Shown here: piece after piece, positions 35,527 through 44,277 of the stretch | Layout of the letters: each line of letters opens with the position of its first letter | Position numbering within the stretch: position 1 is the stretch's first letter | NCBI GenBank assembly: GCA_963697355.1 | Contig: CAVONV010000008.1 | Span: 210,673 to 274,672 of the forward strand | Reading direction: 5' to 3' | Source: CAVONV01 sp963697355 | GTDB taxonomy: Bacteria > Acidobacteriota > Vicinamibacteria > Marinacidobacterales > DATDRI01 | Length of the DNA: 64,000 nucleotides | Notes under the pieces: model-generated | The model's database searches: none | What the model was told of the DNA's origin: nothing | What the model saw: only the letters and a program-made list of their open reading frames with translations | Made by a program: the position numbers and the translations under genes

Positions 35527-36727
35527 TCTTCGACTGCTCATCTACTCTCAGGACGGCTTGGGATTGGGTCATCAGCGCCGCACGGGGCGCATTGCGGAGC
35601 AGTTGCAGCGGCTCGCACCGGGTACCTCGGTACTTACGTTGTGCGATTCCCCGCTGGGTGGTTTCTTCCCCTCTTTGCCGGGTCAGCGCCACCTGAAACT
35701 CCCCACCTTGATCAAGCAGGACGAAGGCCGCTGGTCAACGTTGCATTCGGAAGGTGATCTGCGCAGGGTTTGCGATCTGCGGCGTGAACTGATCAGGAGG
35801 GCGCTGGCGGAGTTTCGTCCCGACGCCATGCTTGTGGACCACATGCCACATGGGGTATGCGGCGAGTTGCTGCCCTTGCTGGAGGGAAGCAGGCGTCACG
35901 GATGTCGTCGGATCATCCTTGGGTTGCGTGACATCCTTGATGAGCCACGGGCGATTCGGAATCGATGGCGCAGGGAAGGCGCCTACGAGGCTTTGCGGGA
36001 TCTTTACGATCAAGTCCTGGTTTACGGGGAGCAGGACGTTTTCGACACCGGGCGGCTTTACGAAATCCCGTCCGCGACACCGCTGGAATACTGCGGTTAC
36101 GTCGCACCCCCAAAGACCAACGACCGGCTTTGCCAGTTGCGGCGGAAGTACATGGCAGGAAGCCGTCACGGCACGAAGCTTCTCCTTGCCACAGCCGGTG
36201 GTGGGGCCGACGGCTGCGAGTTGATGAGCAGCCTGCTCGATTGCCTGCCGGTTGTGGAGGCGCACGTGCCGGTCATGCTGGTCATGGTTCTGGGACCGTA
36301 TTTCCCGGATCAGGACGCGGCGCGCATCCGCGGGAAAGCGGCGGGCCGGCCTGTGCGGGTGCTCAGAAGCACTCGGCATCTCGTGTTGCACATGCGGGCA
36401 GCCGACGCCACTGTGACGATGGCTGGCTACAACACCACCATGGAGCTGCTCCGTTCGCGGACGCCTGCGCTGGTTGTTCCACGACGCGGACCGAGCGCCG
36501 AACAGCGCATGCGAGCACTTTGTTTCAGCGAGCGCGGTTGGCTTCGTGTTATTCAACCTTGGCAGTTGGGATCCGACGCATTCGCGGACGGCGTCGTCAG
36601 CATGCTTCAGCAAACCGCCGACGACGGCGTCCCTTCGCCCGGTCTCGATGGGGCAGAACACGCAGCCATGCACGTATTGCGAAACCTGAATGATTCTTGC
36701 GAGAAGAACAGGTGGTCGATCACGTAG
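35513..36727 (+). CDS. Glycosyltransferase of the GT28/MurG-like type
   Basis: A 404-residue GT-B-like protein (COG4671-type predicted glycosyltransferase). The N-terminal LLIYSQDGLGLGHQRRTGR is the acceptor-domain glycine loop; the C-terminal ADATVTMAGYNTTMELLRSR TPALVVPRRGPSAEQ is the donor-binding half. The ATG at 35513 has GGGGG upstream and overlaps fkbM. The sugar and acceptor are unknown. It overlaps the next gene by 31 bases, so all are translationally coupled. Confidence 0.85.
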   Translation: MGSNSLRLLIYSQDGLGLGHQRRTGRIAEQLQRLAPGTSVLTLCDSPLGGFFPSLPGQRHLKLPTLIKQDEGRWSTLHSEGDLRRVCDLRRELIRRALAEFRPDAMLVDHMPHGVCGELLPLLEGSRRHGCRRIILGLRDILDEPRAIRNRWRREGAYEALRDLYDQVLVYGEQDVFDTGRLYEIPSATPLEYCGYVAPPKTNDRLCQLRRKYMAGSRHGTKLLLATAGGGADGCELMSSLLDCLPVVEAHVPVMLVMVLGPYFPDQDAARIRGKAAGRPVRVLRSTRHLVLHMRAADATVTMAGYNTTMELLRSRTPALVVPRRGPSAEQRMRALCFSERGWLRVIQPWQLGSDAFADGVVSMLQQTADDGVPSPGLDGAEHAAMHVLRNLNDSCEKNRWSIT

Positions 36728-37980
36728 GCAATGGCCCGGTTGAGTTCCGGCAGGCGCAGCGGTTGCTGTGCCCGAGCGAGATGGAGCGCATTCTCTTGCG
36801 GACACAACTTCCGAGCCATGGAGCGAAACCGTGCCGGCTGGTTGACGCCAAGTTCCAGCCGGCAAGACACTGCATTGCCCTCTACAGCTGCAGCGGGACC
36901 TATGTGACTGCCGCAGTCCCCCTCTCCCCGGACAGTCCATTTCATCACCCGGGGCACGGAGTTGTCGACGACGAAACTGGCGTTCGACTCTTCCCCTTTC
37001 CTGAGGATCCTGCGCTGCCAGGCCTCCCGCTTGCCGCCGATTCCAAGTCGATGGCCCGGCTTGTCGGACACATGCTGACCGCGAATGTCATTTCCTGTCG
37101 GGTGCTTCCCGTGCGCTATCGTCCCTGCCAGCGATGCACCTTCCGTGTGGATGTCCTGCTTAAGACTCCGGAAGGAGGACCTTTTCAGCAGGTGTTGTTC
37201 GCGAAGGTGTACGACGACGCGGCGGAACTGGAAACTGTTCATGCCGCCATGCGATGCCTAACAGCATTGCATGAGAACCTTCGGGCGGCAACCCCGATCG
37301 GAAGGGTGGCAAAGCCGCGAATCCTCTTGCAGAACGCGCTCCAGGGCTGTTCTTTAGAGGAGTTGCTCGATGACAGCCACGCGGATCCCATGATCGTAAG
37401 ATGCGCAACGGCGATCGCCGCGGTTCACGGCAGTTCCATCACAGTTCGGAGAAGGAGGGATCTGCTGGAGGAACTCGACGAGCTTTCGCAGTGGGCGCGA
37501 GATCTTGGCACGGCCGACGCCCTGCTTTCGAGCGCCATGGCATCCCTTGTGGAATCCCTTCTTCAATGTGCGGACGTAGTGAAGACCCTGAACGTCAACT
37601 GCTTCACCCACGGGGATTTCAAACCGAATCAAATACTGGTGGACGGCGAGCAACCAGGGTTGCTGGACTTTGACGGCTGTGCGATGTCAGACCCCGCTCT
37701 GGATGTGGCTACCTTCGTTTCCACCCTGCGGCAGATCGCTGCGAGGCGGGCATGTTCTGAAAGGGAATGTGAGAAGTTGCGCCTGCTGGAAGAGGCATTC
37801 GTCCGGCAATACTGTGCGCTGACCTCGCAGGACGGCCAGTTTCGGCGGAAGGTCCTCTGGTGCCAGGCTGTCGCGTCCTTTCGCAAGGCTTTGCGGGCAT
37901 TTTACCGTGATCCTTCTTCTCCACTGCCCGCAGTTCTGGTCGAGGGGGCGAGGCAATGCGTCAGGAGGCTCGTCGAATGA
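36697..37980 (+). CDS. Aminoglycoside-phosphotransferase-like kinase
   Basis: About 427 residues if starting at the TTG 36697; a GTG at 36712 is another choice. The kinase core is in the C-terminal half: LFAKVYDD with a likely nucleotide-binding Lys, then FTHGDFKPNQILVDGEQ (Brenner-type HGDxKxxN catalytic loop) and GLLDFDGCAMSDPALDVATF (DFD metal site). The N-terminal about 150 residues are not typical of APH and may hold a substrate domain. It would phosphorylate a small sugar-containing molecule. It ends in an ATGA overlap with the next gene. Confidence 0.82.
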   Translation: MREEQVVDHVGNGPVEFRQAQRLLCPSEMERILLRTQLPSHGAKPCRLVDAKFQPARHCIALYSCSGTYVTAAVPLSPDSPFHHPGHGVVDDETGVRLFPFPEDPALPGLPLAADSKSMARLVGHMLTANVISCRVLPVRYRPCQRCTFRVDVLLKTPEGGPFQQVLFAKVYDDAAELETVHAAMRCLTALHENLRAATPIGRVAKPRILLQNALQGCSLEELLDDSHADPMIVRCATAIAAVHGSSITVRRRRDLLEELDELSQWARDLGTADALLSSAMASLVESLLQCADVVKTLNVNCFTHGDFKPNQILVDGEQPGLLDFDGCAMSDPALDVATFVSTLRQIAARRACSERECEKLRLLEEAFVRQYCALTSQDGQFRRKVLWCQAVASFRKALRAFYRDPSSPLPAVLVEGARQCVRRLVE

Positions 37981-38828
37981 AGCCGAACCTTCGGCTGGAG
38001 ACCTGGTACCGGCTTCAGGCTCGCTTCAACCTGTCTCCAGGAGTTCGCGCGAGCGGAGCTTCGCCGCGGCTGAACATAACGCTGACCACTGTGCCGAGAA
38101 GGCTCAAGCGTCTGCACCTGAGCCTGGCCTCCCTGCTCCATCAGCGCCTCAAACCCTATCGAATCCTGCTCTGGATCGGGGAAGAGTCCGTGGCGCATTT
38201 ACCATGGCAGGTCGATCGGTTGCGCTGTCGCGGCCTGGACATACGAGCGCGTCCTGATGTCGGTCCGCATACGAAACTGATTTACGCCCTGCGCGAATTC
38301 CCGGACGACATCAATGTGACTGCAGATGACGACCGTCTCTACCCGTGCTGGTGGCTCGACAGGCTGTACTCCTCCTACCTGAGGAATCCGTCGGCTATCC
38401 ACTGCCACCGTGCTCACGGCATGGGGTTCGATTCCGCGGGGGCACTCCTTCCGTACAGAAATTGGAGACTGCTTTCTCGTGGCGAGCAAGGTCCTTCTAT
38501 GATTCTCTTTCCAACGGGAACCGGGGGCGTTCTCTACCCACCTCGTTGCCTGCATTCCGAAGTCTTCAACGTGGAGGTGATGAGGCGCATATGTTCCTGT
38601 GCGGACGATGTGTGGTTCAAAGCCATGTCAATGCTCAACGGCGTGTCGGTTCGCAAAGTCGACCCCGAATTCAGGGAGTTTCCCTCGGTCTCCGGGACCC
38701 AGGACGGTCGGCTATGGAATATGAATATCATGGGAAATGACACTCAGCTGGATGCCGTTTTCAGCCAATATGATCTCTTCAGGCAACTGACGTCTTTCGC
38801 AAAGCGCCGGCTAATGAAAATGACCTGA
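37977..38828 (+). CDS. Glycosyltransferase-like protein
   Basis: A 283-residue protein. RLNITLTTVPRRLKRLHLSL opens a GT-A-like fold; INVTADDDRLYP is a candidate DxD nucleotide-sugar site; later GGVLYPPRCL and CADDVWFKAMSMLNGV fit a polysaccharide glycosyltransferase. The ATG overlaps the kinase stop (ATGA). A start 21 bases earlier is possible but less likely. Its 3' end overlaps the convergent gene by 18 bases. Confidence 0.8.
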   Translation: MKPNLRLETWYRLQARFNLSPGVRASGASPRLNITLTTVPRRLKRLHLSLASLLHQRLKPYRILLWIGEESVAHLPWQVDRLRCRGLDIRARPDVGPHTKLIYALREFPDDINVTADDDRLYPCWWLDRLYSSYLRNPSAIHCHRAHGMGFDSAGALLPYRNWRLLSRGEQGPSMILFPTGTGGVLYPPRCLHSEVFNVEVMRRICSCADDVWFKAMSMLNGVSVRKVDPEFREFPSVSGTQDGRLWNMNIMGNDTQLDAVFSQYDLFRQLTSFAKRRLMKMT

Positions 38829-39572
38829 AAAGAGGAGTTCCAGCGCCTGCCTGCTCAGTTCAAGCGAAGCGTTCGCCGCTGGTTTTTTCCTTTTGTGTCG
38901 CAGCAGACTGTTGTTGTGCTCCATCAGCGTTCGGACATATGCCGGGTGGAAATCCGGAACTGAAACGACCGGAAACTCCTCCTCGATATGACCATGCCTG
39001 CAGAAGTATGCGTTCCGGTCTTGCCGCCCTGAAACAGATGCTAGGCCTTGGGCCGCGTGCGTGTAATAGGCAGGCTTGATGCTGTAAATGACGGCACGCT
39101 CGGCCTCGCGTCTGGCGTGCACCTCCAGGCCGCTGGGAAAATCGATTGCGAATCGATCAGAATGCTGGTGACGGGCCAGGACCAGCTTGAGTTTCCGGAT
39201 GAAGTGCGGATGGAGCCCATCGTCGTCGTCCAGCCTGACCAAGGCGATCCTCCGTGTTCCCGGCTTCAGGATCGACGTAAGACACATGTTCGTCGTGATG
39301 TCCTCATATGTTCTTACCGGAATCGGTATCACCGTCTTGATGCCTTGTAGTCCCTGCATATGCTTGCGCGGCAGGTTGTCGTCCACGAATGCCACGAACA
39401 GGAAATCACGGTCAGACTGCAAATCCATGCATCGGCATGTGACATTCCGGAAGAGGAAGAATTTCTCAGCCAGACGTTCCTCCGAGTAGAACTGTCTTCT
39501 GGTAAGACGCGCAAATTCAGGTCTCCACAGGGAGAACCGGACTGCAACCACAACGGCATCTTCTTCGTGCAT
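38811..39572 (-). CDS. Putative rhamnosyltransferase-like protein
   Basis: A 253-residue protein on the opposite strand. FSLWRPEFARLTRRQFYSEE, DRDFLFVAFVDDNLPRKHMQ, ALVRLDDDDGLHPHFIRKLK with a DDD sugar-nucleotide motif, and SDRFAIDFPSGLEVHARREA match the putative rhamnosyl transferase family (PF11316 type). It is convergent with the five-gene set, so it needs its own promoter. It probably adds a sugar to the same product, which is inference from position. Confidence 0.78.
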   Translation of the reverse strand: MHEEDAVVVAVRFSLWRPEFARLTRRQFYSEERLAEKFFLFRNVTCRCMDLQSDRDFLFVAFVDDNLPRKHMQGLQGIKTVIPIPVRTYEDITTNMCLTSILKPGTRRIALVRLDDDDGLHPHFIRKLKLVLARHQHSDRFAIDFPSGLEVHARREAERAVIYSIKPAYYTHAAQGLASVSGRQDRNAYFCRHGHIEEEFPVVSVPDFHPAYVRTLMEHNNSLLRHKRKKPAANASLELSRQALELLFSGHFH

Positions 39573-40107
39573 TGTTTAGCCTTGGTAGCCTTTCCGAACT
39601 AATTGTCTGAGCAACCCATGATATATCGATTGAAAGGCCCAAGCTGCTGCTCGAAAACTCGAGCAAGAGCATTGAAAAGTTCCACCCATACCTTACCAGT
39701 ACCAACGCGCAACGCTCACCCACAACGAGGTGACCCGTCTCGCGAGCGCCTGCAAGGCTAACAAGGAGAAGCTCGTCGTCGGCCTCCGCGTGTCCGACAG
39801 TTCAAACGCTGTATATGGAGCTATCTTGGCCAATCGACACGTAGTCTATCAGCTCGCTCGGTCTCGTCTTCTTAATCGGTGGTCGGGAGCGACGCGCAAC
39901 TTGAAAACCGATCTTAGGGGTTGGCATCAATCAAAGGCGACCCAGTAGGGGTGATTCGTCCCAGAGCAAGGCGGCATGAAATGTGTTTTGCGACAACTAC
40001 CTTGACATCCTCCGGGACTGGATGTAGCTTCGCGCAACACAACGAATGGCGACATAGTCCACGGGAAATCGTTCTCAAATCCCTGAACCCGTGCTGGGGG
40101 TAGCCCG
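39573..40107. other. Gap with possible gene fragment and hairpin
   Basis: A perfect small hairpin TGCTCGA-AAAC-TCGAGCA lies near 39650. A plus-strand frame around 39690-39948 (YQRATLTHNEVTRLASACKA, KLVVGLRVSDSSNAVYGAIL) looks like coding sequence but has no good start and no family I know. Nothing else is seen. Confidence 0.3.
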
Positions 40108-41457
40108 ATGGCATTACTAGATCTGTTTCGACCCAAGTGGCGGCACTCCGACGATAAGGTGCGAAGAGAAGCGGCCAGCAAGATCAAAGATCAGGAGATT
40201 CTGGCGAAGATCGCGAAGACGGACATCTACGAGTCGGTTCGCCAGACTGCCGTTCAGAACCCAGCTTTCACCGATCAAGCACTTCTGGCTGAAATCGCGA
40301 TTGCAGAAACGGCCGCCAACGTAGCCAAAGATGCGATCCGGAAACTGACGGACCAGCACCTTCTGGCGAACGTCGCGAAGACCGGGGGAAAATTCTCCCT
40401 CCTCTCCTCCAAACTGACGCCAGAGGCGTCGCTGGCCGCGATGAGAAAGCTCACGGATCAAGGCCTTCTCTACAGCGTCGCCAAGGATGCGGCGGAGAGC
40501 GCCGTGCGAGTCGCTGCCGTGAAAAGTCTTGTGAATAGGCTTGGTGACCAGGAACTGCTTCGCGACCTGGCGACGGCCGAGGATACTGATGTTGCTGTGG
40601 CGGCCGTCAAGGGCTTGAGCGGCGATCAGGCCGCACTCGCCTCGGTCGCGAAGGCCGTGAAAGCGCCCGCGGTCCGTCTGGCCGTTGCAGACAAACTGCA
40701 GGACCGTGTTCTGTCTCAAGCTGTTATCGTTGAGGTCAGCCAGGAAGCCGAGGAGCCGTGGGCCCGCGTGAAGGCCGTGAATATGCTCACGGACCAGTCC
40801 TTCCTCGAGCAGATCGCCAAGAACGATGAGGACGAAGATGTGCGCCGCGCCGCGCTGGAGCGAGTCGAGGATCAGGCGTCGCTGGCCGCGATCGCGAGGA
40901 ACGGCGAACACCTGGAGCTGCGCGCACTCGCCGCGGCGAAGCTAGACGATCGAGCCCTCGGACAGCGTGTTCTTGCGGAGATCGCCAGAAGTAGTGCGAC
41001 TGAACGGGCTCGGAGGCTAGCGGTTGAGAGCCTCGAGGACCAGGCGGTCCTCACTGAGATTGCGCGAGACATCGAGGGCTCAAGATACGTGCGTGAGGCC
41101 GCCATCGAGAGGCTGAACGACGACAGCGTCCTGCTGGAAATCGCCATGAACGACGAGGACGAAGGCGGGGTTCGGAATGCAGCCGCCGATAGATTGGCCG
41201 GCCGGCTCGATAGAGGGTCGGGCTGTTCCATTTGCGGCGCCAAGGCGAGCGGCCTCTATTGCGACTACTGCAGACAGGCGACCCAGCGAGCCGTCGGAGA
41301 GGCCAAAGCGTCCGGCCGAGGCACACTCATCTGCGATTGGTGCAACAAGTCTATCGCTGTGTTTGAAGGAGAAGCCTTCATGAATGACACTGGCAGCAGG
41401 ATCGAATGCAGCCGTTGCGCGCAGAGGGATATGATCATGCACGGGCGCTTCGTCTAG
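40108..41457 (+). CDS. HEAT-like repeat protein with C-terminal zinc ribbons
   Basis: A 449-residue protein. From about residue 20 to 360 there are many about 30-residue units with the pattern DQ-LL-xIA-(acidic)-xVR-xAA-xxL (for example DQELLRDLATAED, DQSFLEQIAKNDEDEDVRRA), a HEAT/armadillo-like solenoid for protein binding. The C-terminal 90 residues have CSICGAKASGLYCDYC and LICDWCNKSIAVF..CSRC, two likely zinc ribbons. GGGGGTAG lies before the ATG. It may be a scaffold; partners unknown. It is placed between the sugar cassette and the IS6-derived mini element. Confidence 0.78.
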   Translation: MALLDLFRPKWRHSDDKVRREAASKIKDQEILAKIAKTDIYESVRQTAVQNPAFTDQALLAEIAIAETAANVAKDAIRKLTDQHLLANVAKTGGKFSLLSSKLTPEASLAAMRKLTDQGLLYSVAKDAAESAVRVAAVKSLVNRLGDQELLRDLATAEDTDVAVAAVKGLSGDQAALASVAKAVKAPAVRLAVADKLQDRVLSQAVIVEVSQEAEEPWARVKAVNMLTDQSFLEQIAKNDEDEDVRRAALERVEDQASLAAIARNGEHLELRALAAAKLDDRALGQRVLAEIARSSATERARRLAVESLEDQAVLTEIARDIEGSRYVREAAIERLNDDSVLLEIAMNDEDEGGVRNAAADRLAGRLDRGSGCSICGAKASGLYCDYCRQATQRAVGEAKASGRGTLICDWCNKSIAVFEGEAFMNDTGSRIECSRCAQRDMIMHGRFV

Positions 41458-41544
41458 ACTGCCTGTATTCCCCCCTCCACGCCTGCTGCTTCCCAGACCC
41501 GGCTGGGGACGGAGAAGCCGCTCCGGCGCCATGACAGCAGAAAA

Positions 41545-41658
41545 GGTACTGTCAAGTGTGTACTGGCCGAATCGACCCCAAGATGTGGTAACAGCGGCAT
41601 AGTGAGCCTCATCATATTGTGTCCTTTTGCACGCGCGCGGCGCCAACTTGACAGTACC
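41545..41658. mobile_element. 114-bp IS6-derived mini element (MITE-like)
   Basis: It starts with GGTACTGTCAAG and ends with CAACTTGACAGTACC, the ends of the IS6 element at 32543. The inside has no transposase. It could be moved by the IS6 transposase. The neighbouring gene's stop codon lies two bases outside the right end. No target duplication visible. Confidence 0.75.
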
Positions 41659-41659
41659 C

Positions 41660-42064
41660 TTACTGGTGTTGAGCTAAATTGATGATGTCCATCAAAAGTA
41701 AAGAACCAAGATAGACTTTTCCTCTAACATATCCACGTTCGATAGACTCTGATTCTGGCAAATTGGTCCATCTTATAGTGTCACTTGTGGATCCCGCATC
41801 ATCAGTACCAGCTGCGAAAAGCGCATTCTTTACAACACAGAAGACCCCTACAAAAACGATTATCAAGCAAATAGCACGATAAAGCTCGCTACTAATACCC
41901 AATATCATCAATATGCTGGCGAGCACCACCAGCAACGTGAAGAGTAGGCGAGTAAGGAAGTTTTCCGAATGAATGAAGAAGAAGCCTAATATACACGAAG
42001 CAAATATAAGCACAAAATGGATGAAGTAATGATCTATGAAAAAGTCTCGTATCAAATCCCACAT
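41660..42064 (-). CDS. Small membrane protein in an AT-rich patch
   Basis: A 134-residue protein with about three hydrophobic helices (residues 14-32, 36-55 and 63-86) and a polar C-terminal tail that ends right at the mini element. The base composition is clearly lower in GC than the neighbours, a sign of transfer. No family or ribosome site recognised. The stop may have come from the element insertion. Confidence 0.5.
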   Translation of the reverse strand: MWDLIRDFFIDHYFIHFVLIFASCILGFFFIHSENFLTRLLFTLLVVLASILMILGISSELYRAICLIIVFVGVFCVVKNALFAAGTDDAGSTSDTIRWTNLPESESIERGYVRGKVYLGSLLLMDIINLAQHQ

Positions 42065-42273
42065 TACGTATACCCTCTGTACGATGATCGGGTAGGTCAG
42101 GGCCTCTCAGCCCCATTCCCCCAAAAGGCAGCCCTTGTGGGGCGGCCCGGCTATGTTACCCGGCCCATGCGTATTCCAGCGAACGTGGCCTCTTTCAATC
42201 CAAGGAACTCTGGTGGCATTATGGAGCGCGTAGAAATCTTCCGGCCCACAATCTCTGCGACTGGTCTTTTTTT

Positions 42274-42550
42274 TCATTGCAGCTTCTCCAAACTCCCTTG
42301 CGAGATAGCTGTTGCAGCTTGGGAGAACGAAATCACAACCACGGTAATATTGTCGTCTCCGCCGGCGCGGTTGGCAGCGTCCACCAAGCAAGCGGCCGCC
42401 TGCTTCACGCCGCACCCATGATCGAGCACGATCTCGAGGATTTCTTCGTCGTCGAGCATCGAAGTGAGCCCGTCTGAACAGAGAAGCAGAAGATCCTGAT
42501 CTTTGAGCTCGATGTCCTGCACGTCCACCTCCACGTCTTGGTTGCTCCCC
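42274..42550 (-). pseudogene. PP2C-type serine/threonine phosphatase, C-terminal fragment
   Basis: LGSNQDVEVDVQDIELKDQD, LLLLCSDGLTSMLDDEEILE, ANRAGGDDNITVVVISF: the last third of a Stp1/PrpC-like PP2C phosphatase, with the SDGLT and GGDDN metal-site motifs. The N-terminal part is missing, cut at a 45-base palindrome (42552-42596). It would dephosphorylate Ser/Thr in kinase signalling. Confidence 0.8.
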
Positions 42551-42551
42551 A

Positions 42552-42596
42552 GGAGAGCGCTAAAAACCGGGGGCCCCCCGCTTTTTAGCGCTCTCC
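42552..42596. repeat. 45-base near-perfect palindrome
   Basis: GGAGAGCGCTAAAAACCGGGGG (42552-42573), one base, then CCCCCGCTTTTTAGCGCTCTCC (42575-42596). The arms match 21 of 22. This looks like two transposon ends joined back to back, or a strong hairpin. It marks the break in the PP2C gene. Confidence 0.7.
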
Positions 42597-42696
42597 CCGT
42601 TGGGCGACATAGTTCGCCGGGAAGCGAGAACCGGGCGTTGCTCGATCTGGCTAAACGCCAGATCCTTTGCAAGCGGACACCTACCGCAGAGATGAT

Positions 42697-44277
42697 TTAT
42701 TCCTTTCCTTGCTGCTGCTGAACGCCAGGGGCTGCGCACACTGTGCCCGTGCCGTCGTACGGAACCATGTGGTCATCGGGAGATACCGTGCAGGAATAAA
42801 TGTCGGTACGGTTGTCGAGGCTGCGCCCGTTGGCGAGTGTCATTGCCGCAAAAAAGGTCCGTCCGGCACCCGTCAGACCCTGGTATTCCCCGAAGAAAAA
42901 ACCTGTGTTGTAAGGAGCGGTGCGCAGATCGAACGGACGAGACGTCACCGGTTGCTGCGCCGACCAAGTCCGACCTTGATCTTTTGAGAAGGCGATCCAG
43001 TACCGAGTCTCGAGTGCTCGCGTGGCGGATGTCGCGGCGGCAACGCCGTACCAGGCCACTGCCACGTCGCCGCGGTCGTTGACGGCGACGGAGGGAATGA
43101 AATTCTGCGTTTCCTGGTCGGTTGACACGGCGACAGGGTTGCTCCAGGTGCGTCCGCCGTCGGTGGATTTGGCAAACGCAATTTGCTCGGTCCGCTCCTG
43201 AGTGAATCGAGCATCTTCCCAGACGGCGTACATCGTGTTCGTGTCGGGCCTGGGATCGACGGCGATGTCGGTGAAGGAGTTGCCGGTACGGACCCTAGCG
43301 CCGGTTCGCGGGTCGACGATGCCGGCGACAGCAGCGGTGGCCACCGTTATGGGTTTCGACCAGGTCGATCCACCATCGGTCGAATGGATCGCCAGGATGG
43401 GGTGACTCGAGCGATCGGGTTGTGTTCCTATCGGCAACTCGCTGAACACATTGACCAGATCCCCATTCGGCATGACCACTATCTTGTTTGCGGAAGTACC
43501 CATTCCGATGGGCGTCTGGTAGATCTCGCCGGCCTCGCTCCAGGTCTCGCCGCCGTCGGTGGTGCGGCTGAAACCAACGGCGCCACGCGCCTCGGAGGCA
43601 GGAGCAGAGCGCCGGCGGGCCCACACCACGTATGCCGTGTGCTCACGCGTCGGATCGGGAGCAACCGTCGAGCGCGCGGCGTTGCTTACGTCGGGGTCAC
43701 TTGCACGGATCACGGAAACGGGACGCCCCCAGGACCGTCCGCCATCCGTCGATGTCGAAACGAATTGAGCCTCTTCCGGGCTCGAGTGGTTCCATGATAT
43801 GGCAGCGAAGTACGCTGTGCCGTCCGGTCCAAACGCAACATAGGGGTCACTAGCTTTCTCGAAGTTTCCGCCATTGGCCTCGGTACCACCCGCGCAGCGA
43901 GAAAATTCTGGCTGGTCTTGCAGCTTCGGTACCTGCCAGGTGCGCCCGCCATCAAACGACACCGCAGCTAGGACGCCATTGGCGCCATCGTTTGGGTACC
44001 GGTCTTCGTGATACACCACGATCAGGTTGTCCGGGTTGCGCGGGTTGACCGCGATATACGGTTCGCTTTCCGCATTGATGTATGCGGCCGTTATGGGGAA
44101 GTTTGGGCCGTTGCAATCGGCAAGGAACGGGGTTGCGGCGGAGACCCGCGGAAGGTCGTGGTACGCGCCCGGCGTGCTCTCATCCGATCCGGCCGCGGCT
44201 GGTCCGGGGGCCCGCATGAACGCAAAAACGACGGCGACTGTTGCGGTCGCTGCCATAAGCTTCTGTTGCATCAGCAT
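42697..44277 (-). CDS. Secreted BNR/Asp-box sialidase-like protein
   Basis: A 526-residue exported protein with a signal peptide (ATVAVVFAFMRAPGPAAA). Five or six Asp-box motifs (SFDGGRTW, STDGGRSW, TTDGGETW, STDGGSTW, STDGGRTW, SKDQGRTW) define a six-bladed sialidase/BNR propeller. Without further evidence of the FRIP motif and the catalytic Tyr/Glu, it may be a glycosidase or a binding protein. GGGGG lies before the ATG. It stands alone. Confidence 0.85.
   Translation of the reverse strand: MLMQQKLMAATATVAVVFAFMRAPGPAAAGSDESTPGAYHDLPRVSAATPFLADCNGPNFPITAAYINAESEPYIAVNPRNPDNLIVVYHEDRYPNDGANGVLAAVSFDGGRTWQVPKLQDQPEFSRCAGGTEANGGNFEKASDPYVAFGPDGTAYFAAISWNHSSPEEAQFVSTSTDGGRSWGRPVSVIRASDPDVSNAARSTVAPDPTREHTAYVVWARRRSAPASEARGAVGFSRTTDGGETWSEAGEIYQTPIGMGTSANKIVVMPNGDLVNVFSELPIGTQPDRSSHPILAIHSTDGGSTWSKPITVATAAVAGIVDPRTGARVRTGNSFTDIAVDPRPDTNTMYAVWEDARFTQERTEQIAFAKSTDGGRTWSNPVAVSTDQETQNFIPSVAVNDRGDVAVAWYGVAAATSATRALETRYWIAFSKDQGRTWSAQQPVTSRPFDLRTAPYNTGFFFGEYQGLTGAGRTFFAAMTLANGRSLDNRTDIYSCTVSPDDHMVPYDGTGTVCAAPGVQQQQGKE

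Noticed and set aside
35735..36940. Minus-strand open frame of 401 codons
   Set aside because: Antisense to the glycosyltransferase and kinase; no family features, typical of GC-rich shadow frames.
40117..40911. Minus-strand open frame of 264 codons
   Set aside because: Antisense to the HEAT repeat protein; its repetitive look comes from the repeats.
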